From: G016756615 sp035556195
GTDB taxonomy: Bacteria > Pseudomonadota > Alphaproteobacteria > Rhizobiales > Rhizobiaceae
Length of the DNA stretch: 64,000 nucleotides
Assembly (NCBI GenBank): GCA_035556195.1
Contig: DATMFK010000039.1
Span: forward strand, 1-64,000
Reading direction: 5' to 3'
Shown piece by piece: positions 17,819 to 28,120 of this stretch. A program made the translations under genes and the position numbers. Below the pieces are notes generated by a model that worked only from the letters and a program-made list of their open reading frames with translations, had not been told where the DNA came from and did no database searches. Numbering within the stretch: position 1 is the stretch's first letter; each line of letters opens with the position of its first letter.

Positions 17819-19231
17819 ATGGACAGCAGAGAGTTTCGCGAATGGTCGCGGCGAGCGGCCGAGTGGGGCGCGGACTATCGGGAGACGTTGCGCGAGCGTC
17901 CGGTCAGGGCGCAGAGCAGTCCCGGCGAAATCGCGGCCAGCATCGGGATTGCGCCCCCGGAGCAGGCCGAGCCCATGGAAAGGATCTTCGCCGATTTCGA
18001 GGAGAAGATCCTGCCGGGAATGACGCATTGGCAGCACCCGCGCTTCTTTGCCTATTTTCCGGCCAACGCCGCGCCAGTTTCGGTCGTGGCCGAGTACCTC
18101 GTGACCGCGATGGCCGCGCAGTGCATGCTGTGGCAGACGTCTCCGGCCGCGACTGAACTCGAAACGGTCATGATCGACTGGTTGCGGCAAGCGCTCGCGT
18201 TGCCTTCCGGCTTCTCAGGCGTCATTCAGGATTCCGCTTCGTCGGCCACGCTGGCGGCCGTGCTGACAATGCGAGAGCGCGCGCTGTCCTGGCAGGGCAA
18301 TGCCAAGGGTCTGGCCGCCGCGAAGCCGATCCGCGTCTATGCTTCGAACCAGGTCCACACGTCGATCGACCGTGCCATATGGGTGTCCGGGATCGGCGAG
18401 GCGAACCTCGTTCGCATACCGACCAAAGGGAGCCGGCGCAGCATGGACTCAGCCATGCTCGAGGCGGCCATCATCGCTGATAGAGGGGCGGGGCTCTTGC
18501 CTGCGGGCGTTGTCGCCTGCATTGGCGGAACCAGCATCGGGGCCACGGACGACCTCGCCTCCATCGCCGATGTGGTGAGGCGACACGGCCTTTACCTTCA
18601 TGTCGACGCAGCCTGGGCGGGGGCTGCGATGATCTGCCCGGAATTCCGCCATTTCTGGCAAGGAATCGAAGGTGCCGACTCGATCGTCTTCAACCCGCAT
18701 AAATGGCTTGGAGCCCAGTTCGACTGCTCGATGCAGTTCATCAGGGATCCCGACAGCCTGGTGAAGACGTTGGCCATCCAGCCCGAATATCTGAAGACGC
18801 ACGGCAAGGACGGCATCGTCAATTACTCGGAATGGTCGGTCCCGTTGGGCAGGCGATTCCGTGCGCTCAAACTATGGTTCCTGTTGCGGGCACACGGGCT
18901 GGAGGGGCTGCGGGCCATGATCCGCGATCATGTGCGTTGGAGCGAGACGCTGGCGCAAAGAATTCGCGACACGCCCGGTTTCGAAATCGTCAGTGAACCC
19001 GTTCTGTCCCTGTTCTCGTTCAGGCACGTTCCGCCCCCCGGTGGCGATCCCGACTCTCACAACCAGCGCCTGCTCGAGAGGATCAATGACGACGGCCATA
19101 TCTATCTCACCCAGACGCGCGTAGACGGCCATCTCGCCATTCGCTTCCAGGTCGGCCAGTTCAATTCGACCGAAGCTGATGTAGACGAGGCCTATGACGC
19201 GATCGTCCGTGCCGCTGCGACACTGGATTGA
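17819..19231 (+). CDS. Group II PLP-dependent aromatic amino acid decarboxylase
   Basis: The 470-residue enzyme resembles aromatic-L-amino-acid/tyrosine decarboxylases. The N-terminal part carries the substrate segment WQHPRFFAYFPANAAP; the PLP Schiff-base lysine is Lys295 in FNPHKWLGAQFD, and HVDAAWAGAAM contains the cofactor-pairing Asp. It should turn an aromatic amino acid into an amine plus CO2; which substrate is unclear. AGGGAGGAGG precedes the ATG. It lies 105 bp after the Anbu gene, so co-transcription is uncertain. Confidence 0.9.
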   Translation: MDSREFREWSRRAAEWGADYRETLRERPVRAQSSPGEIAASIGIAPPEQAEPMERIFADFEEKILPGMTHWQHPRFFAYFPANAAPVSVVAEYLVTAMAAQCMLWQTSPAATELETVMIDWLRQALALPSGFSGVIQDSASSATLAAVLTMRERALSWQGNAKGLAAAKPIRVYASNQVHTSIDRAIWVSGIGEANLVRIPTKGSRRSMDSAMLEAAIIADRGAGLLPAGVVACIGGTSIGATDDLASIADVVRRHGLYLHVDAAWAGAAMICPEFRHFWQGIEGADSIVFNPHKWLGAQFDCSMQFIRDPDSLVKTLAIQPEYLKTHGKDGIVNYSEWSVPLGRRFRALKLWFLLRAHGLEGLRAMIRDHVRWSETLAQRIRDTPGFEIVSEPVLSLFSFRHVPPPGGDPDSHNQRLLERINDDGHIYLTQTRVDGHLAIRFQVGQFNSTEADVDEAYDAIVRAAATLD

Positions 19232-19490
19232 GGGGAGCTTATATGGCGTTCAAACTGCTGGCAGGCATTAGCCGGGAGCCGATCATCAGATCTGGTGCCA
19301 AGCTGAGATAGGCCAATCGCGCCGGGGCGGAATGCAAATTCGTCAAGTTGCGTGAACTCGGGCTAGCACGCTGGGGGGCACGCCAAACGGATTTCGTTGC
19401 AGCCATTGCGAGCATGAGAACGATCACGGGAGACTGATGGGCCTGGACGCGAAAGGCCAGAGGGATGCGCCGGAGAGGCTTCGGGGAACA
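19232..19490. other. Non-coding stretch upstream of the glpR promoter
   Basis: These bases follow the decarboxylase stop. The only candidate is a 22-codon frame at 19243-19311 with a GGGGAG site, which has no recognisable family and could be chance or a remnant. Nothing else convincing is seen on either strand before the glpR promoter. Confidence 0.5.
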
Positions 19491-19540
19491 TTGACATGCG
19501 GCTACTTTCGTTTTGGTATCGAGAGGAAAGATACGAAAGT
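19491..19540 (+). promoter_or_regulatory. glpR promoter with overlapping inverted-repeat operator
   Basis: A consensus -35 TTGACA (19491-19496) and a -10 TGGTAT (19514-19519) are 17 bp apart. A perfect 8-bp inverted repeat, ACTTTCGT (19504-19511) and ACGAAAGT (19533-19540), spans the -10 region and start site and ends 14 bases before the glpR GTG. TTTCG-type half-sites are typical of DeoR/GlpR-family regulators, so GlpR autorepression is inferred. Confidence 0.65.
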
Positions 19541-19554
19541 GAAGGAAACCGTTC

Positions 19555-20319
19555 GTGTATCTGCCGCCACGACACGCCGAGATCATCCAGATGGCCAAGG
19601 ACAACGGCCGAGTCCTGGTCGATGAGCTTGCCCTCCAATTCAACGTGACACCGCAGACGATCCGCAAGGATCTCAACGACTTATGCGAGCGCAGACTGCT
19701 GACGCGCATTCATGGCGGGGCGCTGTTTCCCTCCGGCATCGAGAACGTCGAATACGAGGCCAGGCGAAAGATCGCCGCCGAGGAGAAGGAAGCCATCGGG
19801 CGAGCGGCGGCGCGGCTTATCCCCGACAATGCCTCGCTCTTCATCAACATCGGCACCACGACGGAAGCTGTCTCCAATGCGCTTCTCGATCATCACGGCC
19901 TGATGGTCATCACCAACAATATCAATGTCGCCAACAAGATGCGGGTTTATCCTTCGATCGAAGTGGTGATCGCCGGCGGCGTGGTGCGAGGCTCCGACGG
20001 CGGCGTGGTCGGCGAAGCCGCCGTCGATTTCATCAAGCAGTTCAAGGTGGATTATGCGGTGATCGGCGCCTCGGCGATCGACCACGACGGAGCATTGCTC
20101 GACTTCGATTTTCGCGAAGTGAAAGTCGCTCAAGCCATTATCGCCAACAGCCGGCACGTGATCCTGGTTTCGGATGCCACCAAGTTCGAGCGCACGGCCC
20201 CAGTGCGGATCGGACATCTCGGTCAGGTCGATACGTTCATAACGGATCGCTGCGATATAGCCTCGATCCGCAGGATCTGTGCGGAAGCGGAGGTCGAACT
20301 CGTCGAAACCATGCGCTGA
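19555..20319 (+). CDS. glpR: DeoR-family regulator of glycerol use
   Basis: The 254-residue protein has an N-terminal DeoR helix-turn-helix (RHAEIIQMAKDNGRVLVDEL, then VTPQTIRKDLNDLCERRLL and RIHGGALF) and a sugar-phosphate-binding sensor (NASLFINIGTTTEAVSNALL, GVVRGSDGGVVGEAAVDF). It should repress the glycerol genes and respond to a phosphorylated intermediate such as glycerol-3-phosphate. Translation starts at GTG 19555, giving the usual family start. It sits directly upstream of glpD and the glycerol importer. Confidence 0.92.
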   Translation: MYLPPRHAEIIQMAKDNGRVLVDELALQFNVTPQTIRKDLNDLCERRLLTRIHGGALFPSGIENVEYEARRKIAAEEKEAIGRAAARLIPDNASLFINIGTTTEAVSNALLDHHGLMVITNNINVANKMRVYPSIEVVIAGGVVRGSDGGVVGEAAVDFIKQFKVDYAVIGASAIDHDGALLDFDFREVKVAQAIIANSRHVILVSDATKFERTAPVRIGHLGQVDTFITDRCDIASIRRICAEAEVELVETMR

Positions 20320-20349
20320 TGCCGGCCCTCGCGGCCTTCGCCCGGCGAT

Positions 20350-20399
20350 TTCGTTTGACATTCGTTCTTAGTTCGAAATAATTCCTCTCGATCTTCGAA
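20350..20399 (+). promoter_or_regulatory. glpD promoter with helically phased TTCG repeats
   Basis: TTCGTT occurs at 20350-20355 and 20361-20366, and TTCGAA at 20372-20377 and 20394-20399: spacings of 11, 11 and 22 bp, so all sites face the same side of the helix. They overlap a TTGACA (20355-20360) and AATAAT (20377-20382) promoter with a 16-bp spacer. These are the likely GlpR sites controlling glpD and the importer operon. Confidence 0.65.
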
Positions 20400-20440
20400 T
20401 TGTCCGAAATTGCTACGTGGCGAAAGTCTGGAGGAAGCTG

Positions 20441-21967
20441 TTGGATCAGGCAAAGATCCATGACGTTTTCGTCATCGGTGGCGGCATCAACGGCTGCGGC
20501 ATCGCCCGCGACGCTGCCGGGCGCGGCTACGACGTCTACCTCGCGGAAATGAACGATCTCGCTAGCGGGACATCGTCGGGCTCCACGAAGCTCATTCATG
20601 GCGGCCTGCGCTATCTCGAGCATTACGAGTTCCGGCTGGTGCGCGAATCCTTGATGGAGCGCGAAGTTCTCTGGAGGAACGCTCCGCACATCATCTGGCC
20701 CCTGCGTTTCGTGCTGCCGCACGTAAAGGGACTTCGGCCGGCATGGTTGCTGCGGCTGGGCCTATTCCTCTACGATCACATCGGCGGCCGCAAGCTCCTG
20801 CCGGCGACCCGGACGCTGGACATGCGGAGCGATCCGGCGGGGAAGCCTCTGAAGCCGTTGTTCTCCCGCGCTTTCGAGTATTCGGATTGCTGGGTCAACG
20901 ACGCCCGGCTGGTCGTGCTGAATGCACGCGACGCCGCCGACCGTGGCGCCGTCATTCGAACCCGCGCGCGAGTAACCGGCGCACATCGTGAAAACGGCCT
21001 TTGGACGATCGATGTCGAAGATCGGCGGACGCGGGAGCGCGAGCAAATCCGGGCGCGGCTGGTCGTCAACGCCGCGGGACCCTGGGTCGATCGGGTCCTT
21101 TCGGCGGCTGTCGGGCAAAAAGACGTCCACAATGTTCGCCTGGTCCAGGGCAGCCACATCGTCGTGCCGAGGAAGTTCGAGGGATCGCGCGCCTATTTTT
21201 TCCAGAACAAGGATGGACGCATCATCTTCGCCATCCCCTACGAAGAGGACTTCACGCTGATCGGGACGACCGATCGCGACTATCGCGGCGACCCAAATGC
21301 GGTCGCGATCACCGAGGCCGAAAGTGCCTATCTTTGCGAAGCGGCAAGCGAATATTTCTCGATGCCGGTGCGGCGCGAGGACATTGTCTGGGCCTATTCG
21401 GCCGTCCGCCCGCTTTATGACGATGGCGCGTCGAAGGCGCAGGAAGCCACGCGCGACTATGTGCTGAAGTCGGACGGCGGCAACGGGGTCGCTCCCTTGA
21501 TCAACATCTTCGGTGGCAAGATCACCACTTACCGGCGGCTGGCGGAAGCGATGATGGAGAAGATCGAAGGGTTCCTCGGCAGGAAGGGCGCGCCTTGGAC
21601 GGCGAGCGCGGCTTTGCCGGGGGGCGATTTCCCCCCGGACGGTTTTAATATGGAGGTCGACCGGCTGAAATCGTCCTTTCCATTCCTGGATCTCGCTCAC
21701 GCGCGCCGGCTGGTCCGGCTCTACGGGACGCGCGCGAAGGTCGTGCTCGGTCTCGCGAGTTCCGCTGCGGATCTCGGGCGGAACTTCGGTGCCGACCTGT
21801 TCGAAGCCGAGGTCCGGTACCTGGTGGACCACGAATGGGCCTGCACGGCGGAGGACATATTGTGGCGCCGCACCAAGCGCGGCCTTCGGCTGAGCCGGGA
21901 ACAGGCTGGCAGGTTGGAAGAGTTCATGCGTGGGGTAGGGAGCGCGCGACACGCGGCAGCGGAGTGA
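20441..21967 (+). CDS. glpD: Aerobic glycerol-3-phosphate dehydrogenase
   Basis: The 508-residue FAD enzyme oxidises glycerol-3-phosphate to dihydroxyacetone phosphate and feeds electrons to the quinone pool at the inner membrane. The FAD-binding motif is FVIGGGINGCGIARDAAGRG; SGTSSGSTKLIHGGLRYLE and FGGKITTYRRLAEAMMEKI are family signatures. TTG 20441 is chosen because GGAGG lies six bases upstream; a GTG at 20417 is the alternative. It opens the operon glpD-glpSTPQUV-glpK, completing glycerol catabolism with glpK. Confidence 0.95.
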   Translation: MDQAKIHDVFVIGGGINGCGIARDAAGRGYDVYLAEMNDLASGTSSGSTKLIHGGLRYLEHYEFRLVRESLMEREVLWRNAPHIIWPLRFVLPHVKGLRPAWLLRLGLFLYDHIGGRKLLPATRTLDMRSDPAGKPLKPLFSRAFEYSDCWVNDARLVVLNARDAADRGAVIRTRARVTGAHRENGLWTIDVEDRRTREREQIRARLVVNAAGPWVDRVLSAAVGQKDVHNVRLVQGSHIVVPRKFEGSRAYFFQNKDGRIIFAIPYEEDFTLIGTTDRDYRGDPNAVAITEAESAYLCEAASEYFSMPVRREDIVWAYSAVRPLYDDGASKAQEATRDYVLKSDGGNGVAPLINIFGGKITTYRRLAEAMMEKIEGFLGRKGAPWTASAALPGGDFPPDGFNMEVDRLKSSFPFLDLAHARRLVRLYGTRAKVVLGLASSAADLGRNFGADLFEAEVRYLVDHEWACTAEDILWRRTKRGLRLSREQAGRLEEFMRGVGSARHAAAE

Positions 21968-21992
21968 AGCTCTAGCCTTGGGAGGAGGCGGG

Positions 21993-23075
21993 ATGCTTGA
22001 GCTGAGAAACGTATCCAAGACCGTCGGCGGGGTGGAGCATATCCGCGACATCTCGCTGACGCTGCAGCACGCCTCGCTCAACGTTCTGCTTGGGCCGACG
22101 CTTTCCGGCAAGACCAGCCTGATGCGGCTGATGGCGGGACTGGATTCGCCTACGTCCGGTTCCGTTTGGTTCGACGGTCGTGATGTGACCGGCGTGCCAG
22201 TGCAGAAACGCAAGATCGCGATGGTCTACCAGCAGTTCATCAACTATCCGGCGATGACAGTTTACGAGAACATCGCGTCGCCGCTTCGGGTCGCCGGCGC
22301 CCCGGCCGAGCGCATTGACAGTGAAGTTCGCCGTGCGGCCGACCTGCTCAAGCTGATGCCCTATTTGCAGCGCACGCCGCTCAGCCTGTCCGGCGGCCAA
22401 CAGCAGAGAACGGCGCTGGCCCGAGCAATCGTCAAGAACGCCGGCTTGGTGTTGCTCGACGAGCCGCTTGCCAATCTGGATTACAAGCTGCGGGAGGAGC
22501 TACGGGCGGAGCTCCCGAGGATATTTGCCGAAACGGGGGCCATTTTCGTCTATGCCACCACCGAACCGCATGAGGCGCTTCTGCTCGGTGGCAATACGGC
22601 GACTCTGTCCGAAGGCAGGGTCACGCAATTCGGACCGACGGTCGAGGTTTTTCGCAGGCCGAACGACCTGGTGACGGCGAAGACCTTCTCCGACCCGCCG
22701 CTCAACACGATGGTATTGCGAAAGGCGGGTACGAATTTTCAGCTTGATGGTGGGGTCAAGCTCCCGGTGCCGGCCGACTTGGCCGGTATTGCCGACGGCG
22801 TCTACACGATCGGCTTCCAGCCCCACCATCTTTCTTTGACACGCCCGAACCGGGATGCGGTCTCGGTCACGGCCAAAGTGTCCGTGACCGAGATCACGGG
22901 TTCGGAGAGTTTCGTCCATCTGGATTTCGCGGACGTCCGCTGGGTGATGCTGGCGGCCGGCGTGAAGGCCTTCGCTCCCGACGACAGGGTCGAGGTCTAT
23001 ATAGACCATCGTCACGTCATGGTATTCGATGAAGAGGGACGCGCCGTGGCGGGTTCCCGAAAAATGGCGGCCTGA
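21993..23075 (+). CDS. glpS: Glycerol ABC importer, ATP-binding subunit with altered H-loop
   Basis: The 360-residue ATPase matches one of the two nucleotide-binding subunits of the rhizobial glycerol importer. It has an atypical Walker A (GPTLSGKTS), a canonical signature (LSGGQQQRTALARA) and Walker B (LVLLDEPLANLD), but the switch histidine is missing: FVYATTEPHEALLL stands where the family has VYVTHDQ. A regulatory OB-like C-terminal domain follows. GGGAGGAGG precedes the ATG. The glpT start is two bases after its stop. Confidence 0.9.
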   Translation: MLELRNVSKTVGGVEHIRDISLTLQHASLNVLLGPTLSGKTSLMRLMAGLDSPTSGSVWFDGRDVTGVPVQKRKIAMVYQQFINYPAMTVYENIASPLRVAGAPAERIDSEVRRAADLLKLMPYLQRTPLSLSGGQQQRTALARAIVKNAGLVLLDEPLANLDYKLREELRAELPRIFAETGAIFVYATTEPHEALLLGGNTATLSEGRVTQFGPTVEVFRRPNDLVTAKTFSDPPLNTMVLRKAGTNFQLDGGVKLPVPADLAGIADGVYTIGFQPHHLSLTRPNRDAVSVTAKVSVTEITGSESFVHLDFADVRWVMLAAGVKAFAPDDRVEVYIDHRHVMVFDEEGRAVAGSRKMAA

Positions 23076-23077
23076 CA

Positions 23078-24148
23078 ATGGCGCGGATCGAACTCGACCA
23101 TATCCGCCATGCCTACGGGCCGCACCCGAAGAGCGACGCGGACTATGCGCTGAAGGAAGTCCACCACACCTTCGAGGACGGCGGCGCCTATGCGCTGCTT
23201 GGGCCCTCGGGTTGTGGCAAGACGACACTGCTCAACATCATCTCCGGGCTGCTCAATCCCTCGCACGGACAGCTTCGCTTCGACGGCCGGGACGTGACCG
23301 AGCTTTCGACGCAAGAGCGCAACATCGCGCAGGTTTTCCAGTTTCCGGTCGTCTACGACACGATGACGGTCTACGACAACCTTGCCTTCCCGCTCCGCAA
23401 TCGCGGTGTGCCAGAAGCCGATGTCGACCGGAAGGTAAGGGAGACCCTCGAAATGACCGGGCTCGCCGAGCGGGCGCATCGCAGGGCGCGAGGGCTCACA
23501 GCGGACCAGAAGCAGAAGATATCGCTCGGCCGCGGGCTCGTGCGATCCGATGTCAATGCCATCCTGTTCGATGAACCTCTTACGGTCATCGACCCGCATA
23601 TGAAGTGGGTTCTCAGGTCGCAGCTCAAGCAACTGCATCGCCGCTTCGGCTTCACCATGGTCTATGTCACGCACGATCAGACGGAGGCGCTGACCTTCGC
23701 CGAGCAAGTGGTGGTCATGTATGACGGAGGCATCGTGCAGATCGGCACGCCGGCCGAACTGTTCGATCGGCCGCGGCACACTTTCGTCGGCTATTTCATA
23801 GGGTCGCCGGGCATGAATGTGATGCCGGTGTCGGTCGAAGGGCGGCTTGCGACGGTCGGCAGCCAGCGGATCGAGCTGTCTGGAGCTCCCGTTATCCCGC
23901 CGCAGGGAAAGACGGAACTCGGCATTCGTCCGGAATTCGTTCGCCTGGGATCACAGGGCATGCCCGTATCCATCGCCAAGGTCGAGGATATCGGCAGGCA
24001 GAAGATCGTGCGAGCGACCTTGGAGGGGCGCGAAATCGCGGCGATCCTCGGCGAGGAAGACGAGGTTCCGGCCGAGCCGCATGTCACCTTCGATCCGGCC
24101 CGGATCAGCATCTACGCCAATTCCTGGCGCATCGAACTCGGAGGCTGA
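23078..24148 (+). CDS. glpT: Glycerol ABC importer, ATP-binding subunit with degenerate signature
   Basis: The 356-residue ATPase pairs with GlpS. Walker A (GPSGCGKTT), Walker B (AILFDEPLTVID) and the H-loop (MVYVTHDQTEAL) are intact, but the ABC signature is replaced by LTADQKQKISLGR instead of LSGGQ. The D-loop is also unusual (TVIDPH). Combined with the defect in GlpS, one composite ATP site should be canonical and the other degenerate. The name follows rhizobial usage and is unrelated to the E. coli antiporter GlpT. Confidence 0.9.
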   Translation: MARIELDHIRHAYGPHPKSDADYALKEVHHTFEDGGAYALLGPSGCGKTTLLNIISGLLNPSHGQLRFDGRDVTELSTQERNIAQVFQFPVVYDTMTVYDNLAFPLRNRGVPEADVDRKVRETLEMTGLAERAHRRARGLTADQKQKISLGRGLVRSDVNAILFDEPLTVIDPHMKWVLRSQLKQLHRRFGFTMVYVTHDQTEALTFAEQVVVMYDGGIVQIGTPAELFDRPRHTFVGYFIGSPGMNVMPVSVEGRLATVGSQRIELSGAPVIPPQGKTELGIRPEFVRLGSQGMPVSIAKVEDIGRQKIVRATLEGREIAAILGEEDEVPAEPHVTFDPARISIYANSWRIELGG

Positions 24149-24151
24149 CCC

Positions 24152-25018
<867 letters not shown>

Positions 25019-25019
25019 G

Positions 25020-25952
<933 letters not shown>

Positions 25953-25955
25953 GCA

Positions 25956-26237
25956 ATGAACCTCTCTTGGATGGCCTGGACGTGGCCGACCGCGATCTTC
26001 TTCGCAACGATCTTCCTGCTTCTGATCGGCATGGGTATCTGGGAATACGTCTCGCCCGGCGGCAATCCGCGCGTTGGAATCCTGCGGATCGAAACAACCA
26101 GGGGGGATCGCCTCTTTCTATCGCTGCTCGGCAGCGCCTTCATTCATCTCGCATGGCTGGGTCTCGTGGGGCCCAACCTGTGGTGGGCACTCGCCCTCTC
26201 GGTCGTGTACGCCATCGGCGTATTTCGCTTCGTTTAG
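25956..26237 (+). CDS. glpU: Small DUF2160-type membrane protein of the glycerol importer operon
   Basis: The 93-residue protein has three hydrophobic segments (PTAIFFATIFLLLIGMGIWE, LLGSAFIHLAWLGLVG, WWALALSVVYAIGVFRF) separated by a short polar loop (SPGGNPRVGILRIETTRGDR). It matches the DUF2160 family found only in this type of operon. Its role is unknown; an accessory or assembly subunit of the importer is inferred from constant linkage. Confidence 0.85.
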   Translation: MNLSWMAWTWPTAIFFATIFLLLIGMGIWEYVSPGGNPRVGILRIETTRGDRLFLSLLGSAFIHLAWLGLVGPNLWWALALSVVYAIGVFRFV

Positions 26238-26312
26238 GGGGAGGAAACTGTTGGACGGCCGCATGCCGGTGGTCGCTCCGATCGGGACTGCAACTTTGTA
26301 AGGGAGGAACGC

Positions 26313-28037
26313 ATGCGACGGAATTTACTCACATCGACGACTGCTCTTGCCCTGTTGCTTGGCGTCGGCCATGCCTATGCCGGAATGGACGAGGCCAAGG
26401 CCTTCCTGGACGCGGAGATCGGCGATCTGTCGACGCTCGACCGCGCGGCTCAGGAAGCGGAGATGCAATGGTTCATCGATGCCGCGAAACCATTCGCCGG
26501 CATGGAGATCAAGGTGGTTTCGGAGACGATCACCACCCATGAATACGAATCGAAAGTGCTCGCCAAGGCTTTCTCGGACATCACGGGCATCAAGCTGACG
26601 CACGACCTGATCGGCGAGGGAGACGTGGTCGAGAAACTTCAGACCCAGATGCAATCCGGGGAGAACATCTACGACGCCTATATCAACGACTCCGACCTGA
26701 TCGGAACGCATTGGCGCTACCAGCAGGCGCGCAGCCTGACGGACTGGATGGCGAATGAAGGCAAGGACGTAACCAATCCGAACCTCGACGTCGATGATTT
26801 CATCGGCAAGTCTTTCACGACGGCCCCTGACGGCAAGCTCTATCAGCTGCCCGACCAGCAGTTCGCGAACCTCTACTGGTTCCGCTATGACTGGTTCAAC
26901 GACGAGAAGAACAAGGCCGACTTCAAGGAGAAATATGGCTACGAGCTCGGCGTGCCAGTCAACTGGTCCGCTTACGAGGACATTGCTGCGTTCTTCAACG
27001 GCAAGGAAATCGACGGCAAGAAGGTCTATGGCCATATGGACTATGGCAAGAAGGACCCGTCGCTTGGCTGGCGATTCACCGATGCCTGGCTGTCGATGGC
27101 GGGCAACGGCGACAGGGGCATACCGAACGGGCGGCCGGTGGACGAATGGGGCATCAAGGTCGACGAGAATTCGCGCCCGGTCGGCTCCTGCGTGGCGCGG
27201 GGAGGCGACACGAACGGCCCCGCCGCCGTCTATTCGATCCAGAAATACCTGGACTGGATAAACGCCTATGCCCCGCCGGAAGCGCAGGGCATGACATTCT
27301 CCGAATCCGGCCCCGTGCCGGCGCAAGGCGCGATCGCCCAGCAGATCTTCTGGTACACTGCCTTCACCGCCGACATGGTCAAGGACGGACTGCCGGTGGT
27401 CAATGCCGACGGTACTCCAAAATGGCGCATGGCCCCGTCACCCCATGGGGTATACTGGAAAGACGGCATGAAGCTCGGTTATCAGGACGCAGGGTCGTGG
27501 ACACTGATGAAATCCACACCCGACGACCGCGCGAAAGCGGCATGGCTTTACGCCCAGTTCGTGACTTCGAAGACCGTGGACGTGAAGAAGAGCCATGTGG
27601 GCCTCACCTTCATCCGCGAATCCACGCTGCAGCATAAGAGCTTCACGGACCGAGCTCCGAAACTCGGCGGACTGATCGAGTTCTATCGTTCGCCGGCGCG
27701 CGTGCAATGGACTCCGACGGGCACCAACGTTCCCGATTATCCGAAGCTCGCGCAGCTTTGGTGGCAGGCGATCGGCGACGCTGCGTCCGGCGCCAAAACG
27801 GCTCAAGAGGCGATGGACTCGCTTTGCGCCGAACAGGAAAAGGTGTTGGAACGGCTGGAGCGGGCCGGCGTGCAAGGCGACATCGGTCCGAAAATGGCCG
27901 ACGAGCACGATCTGGCCTACTGGAATGCGGAAGCCGTGAAGGCGGGCAACCTGGCGCCACAGCTCAAGATCGAGAACGAGAAAGAAAAACCGATCACCGT
28001 CAACTACGACGAACTGGTCAAGAGCTGGAGCAAATAA
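26313..28037 (+). CDS. glpV: Glycerol ABC importer, periplasmic binding protein
   Basis: The 574-residue protein has a signal peptide (LLTSTTALALLLGVGHAYA) and is unusually long for a sugar-binding protein, as in other members of this family. Motifs such as LYQLPDQQFANLYWFRYDWF and YGHMDYGKKDPSLGWRFTDA are characteristic. It should bind glycerol in the periplasm and deliver it to GlpP/GlpQ. GGGAGGAACGC precedes the ATG. A strong hairpin follows the gene. Confidence 0.9.
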   Translation: MRRNLLTSTTALALLLGVGHAYAGMDEAKAFLDAEIGDLSTLDRAAQEAEMQWFIDAAKPFAGMEIKVVSETITTHEYESKVLAKAFSDITGIKLTHDLIGEGDVVEKLQTQMQSGENIYDAYINDSDLIGTHWRYQQARSLTDWMANEGKDVTNPNLDVDDFIGKSFTTAPDGKLYQLPDQQFANLYWFRYDWFNDEKNKADFKEKYGYELGVPVNWSAYEDIAAFFNGKEIDGKKVYGHMDYGKKDPSLGWRFTDAWLSMAGNGDRGIPNGRPVDEWGIKVDENSRPVGSCVARGGDTNGPAAVYSIQKYLDWINAYAPPEAQGMTFSESGPVPAQGAIAQQIFWYTAFTADMVKDGLPVVNADGTPKWRMAPSPHGVYWKDGMKLGYQDAGSWTLMKSTPDDRAKAAWLYAQFVTSKTVDVKKSHVGLTFIRESTLQHKSFTDRAPKLGGLIEFYRSPARVQWTPTGTNVPDYPKLAQLWWQAIGDAASGAKTAQEAMDSLCAEQEKVLERLERAGVQGDIGPKMADEHDLAYWNAEAVKAGNLAPQLKIENEKEKPITVNYDELVKSWSK

Positions 28038-28068
28038 GGGACGGGGCGTAAAGCAGCCGTCGGGGTGA

Positions 28069-28097
28069 AGGGGAGACGACGGCATGTCGTCTCCCCT
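28069..28097 (+). terminator. Strong hairpin between glpV and glpK
   Basis: A perfect 12-bp stem (AGGGGAGACGAC / GTCGTCTCCCCT) with a 5-nt GGCAT loop lies between the binding-protein gene and glpK. There is no T-tract. Such hairpins after binding-protein genes usually stabilise the upstream mRNA and lower downstream expression. Confidence 0.7.
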
Positions 28098-28120
28098 GTT
28101 CATGTCAAAAGGAGCATGGA

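Noticed and set aside
19243..19311. A 22-codon frame with a GGGGAG site after the decarboxylase gene
   Set aside because: Too short to support, no hydrophobic or conserved pattern; could be chance.
20762..22213. A 483-codon open frame antisense to glpD and glpS
   Set aside because: Composition is that of a high-GC shadow frame and glpD/glpS are unambiguous.
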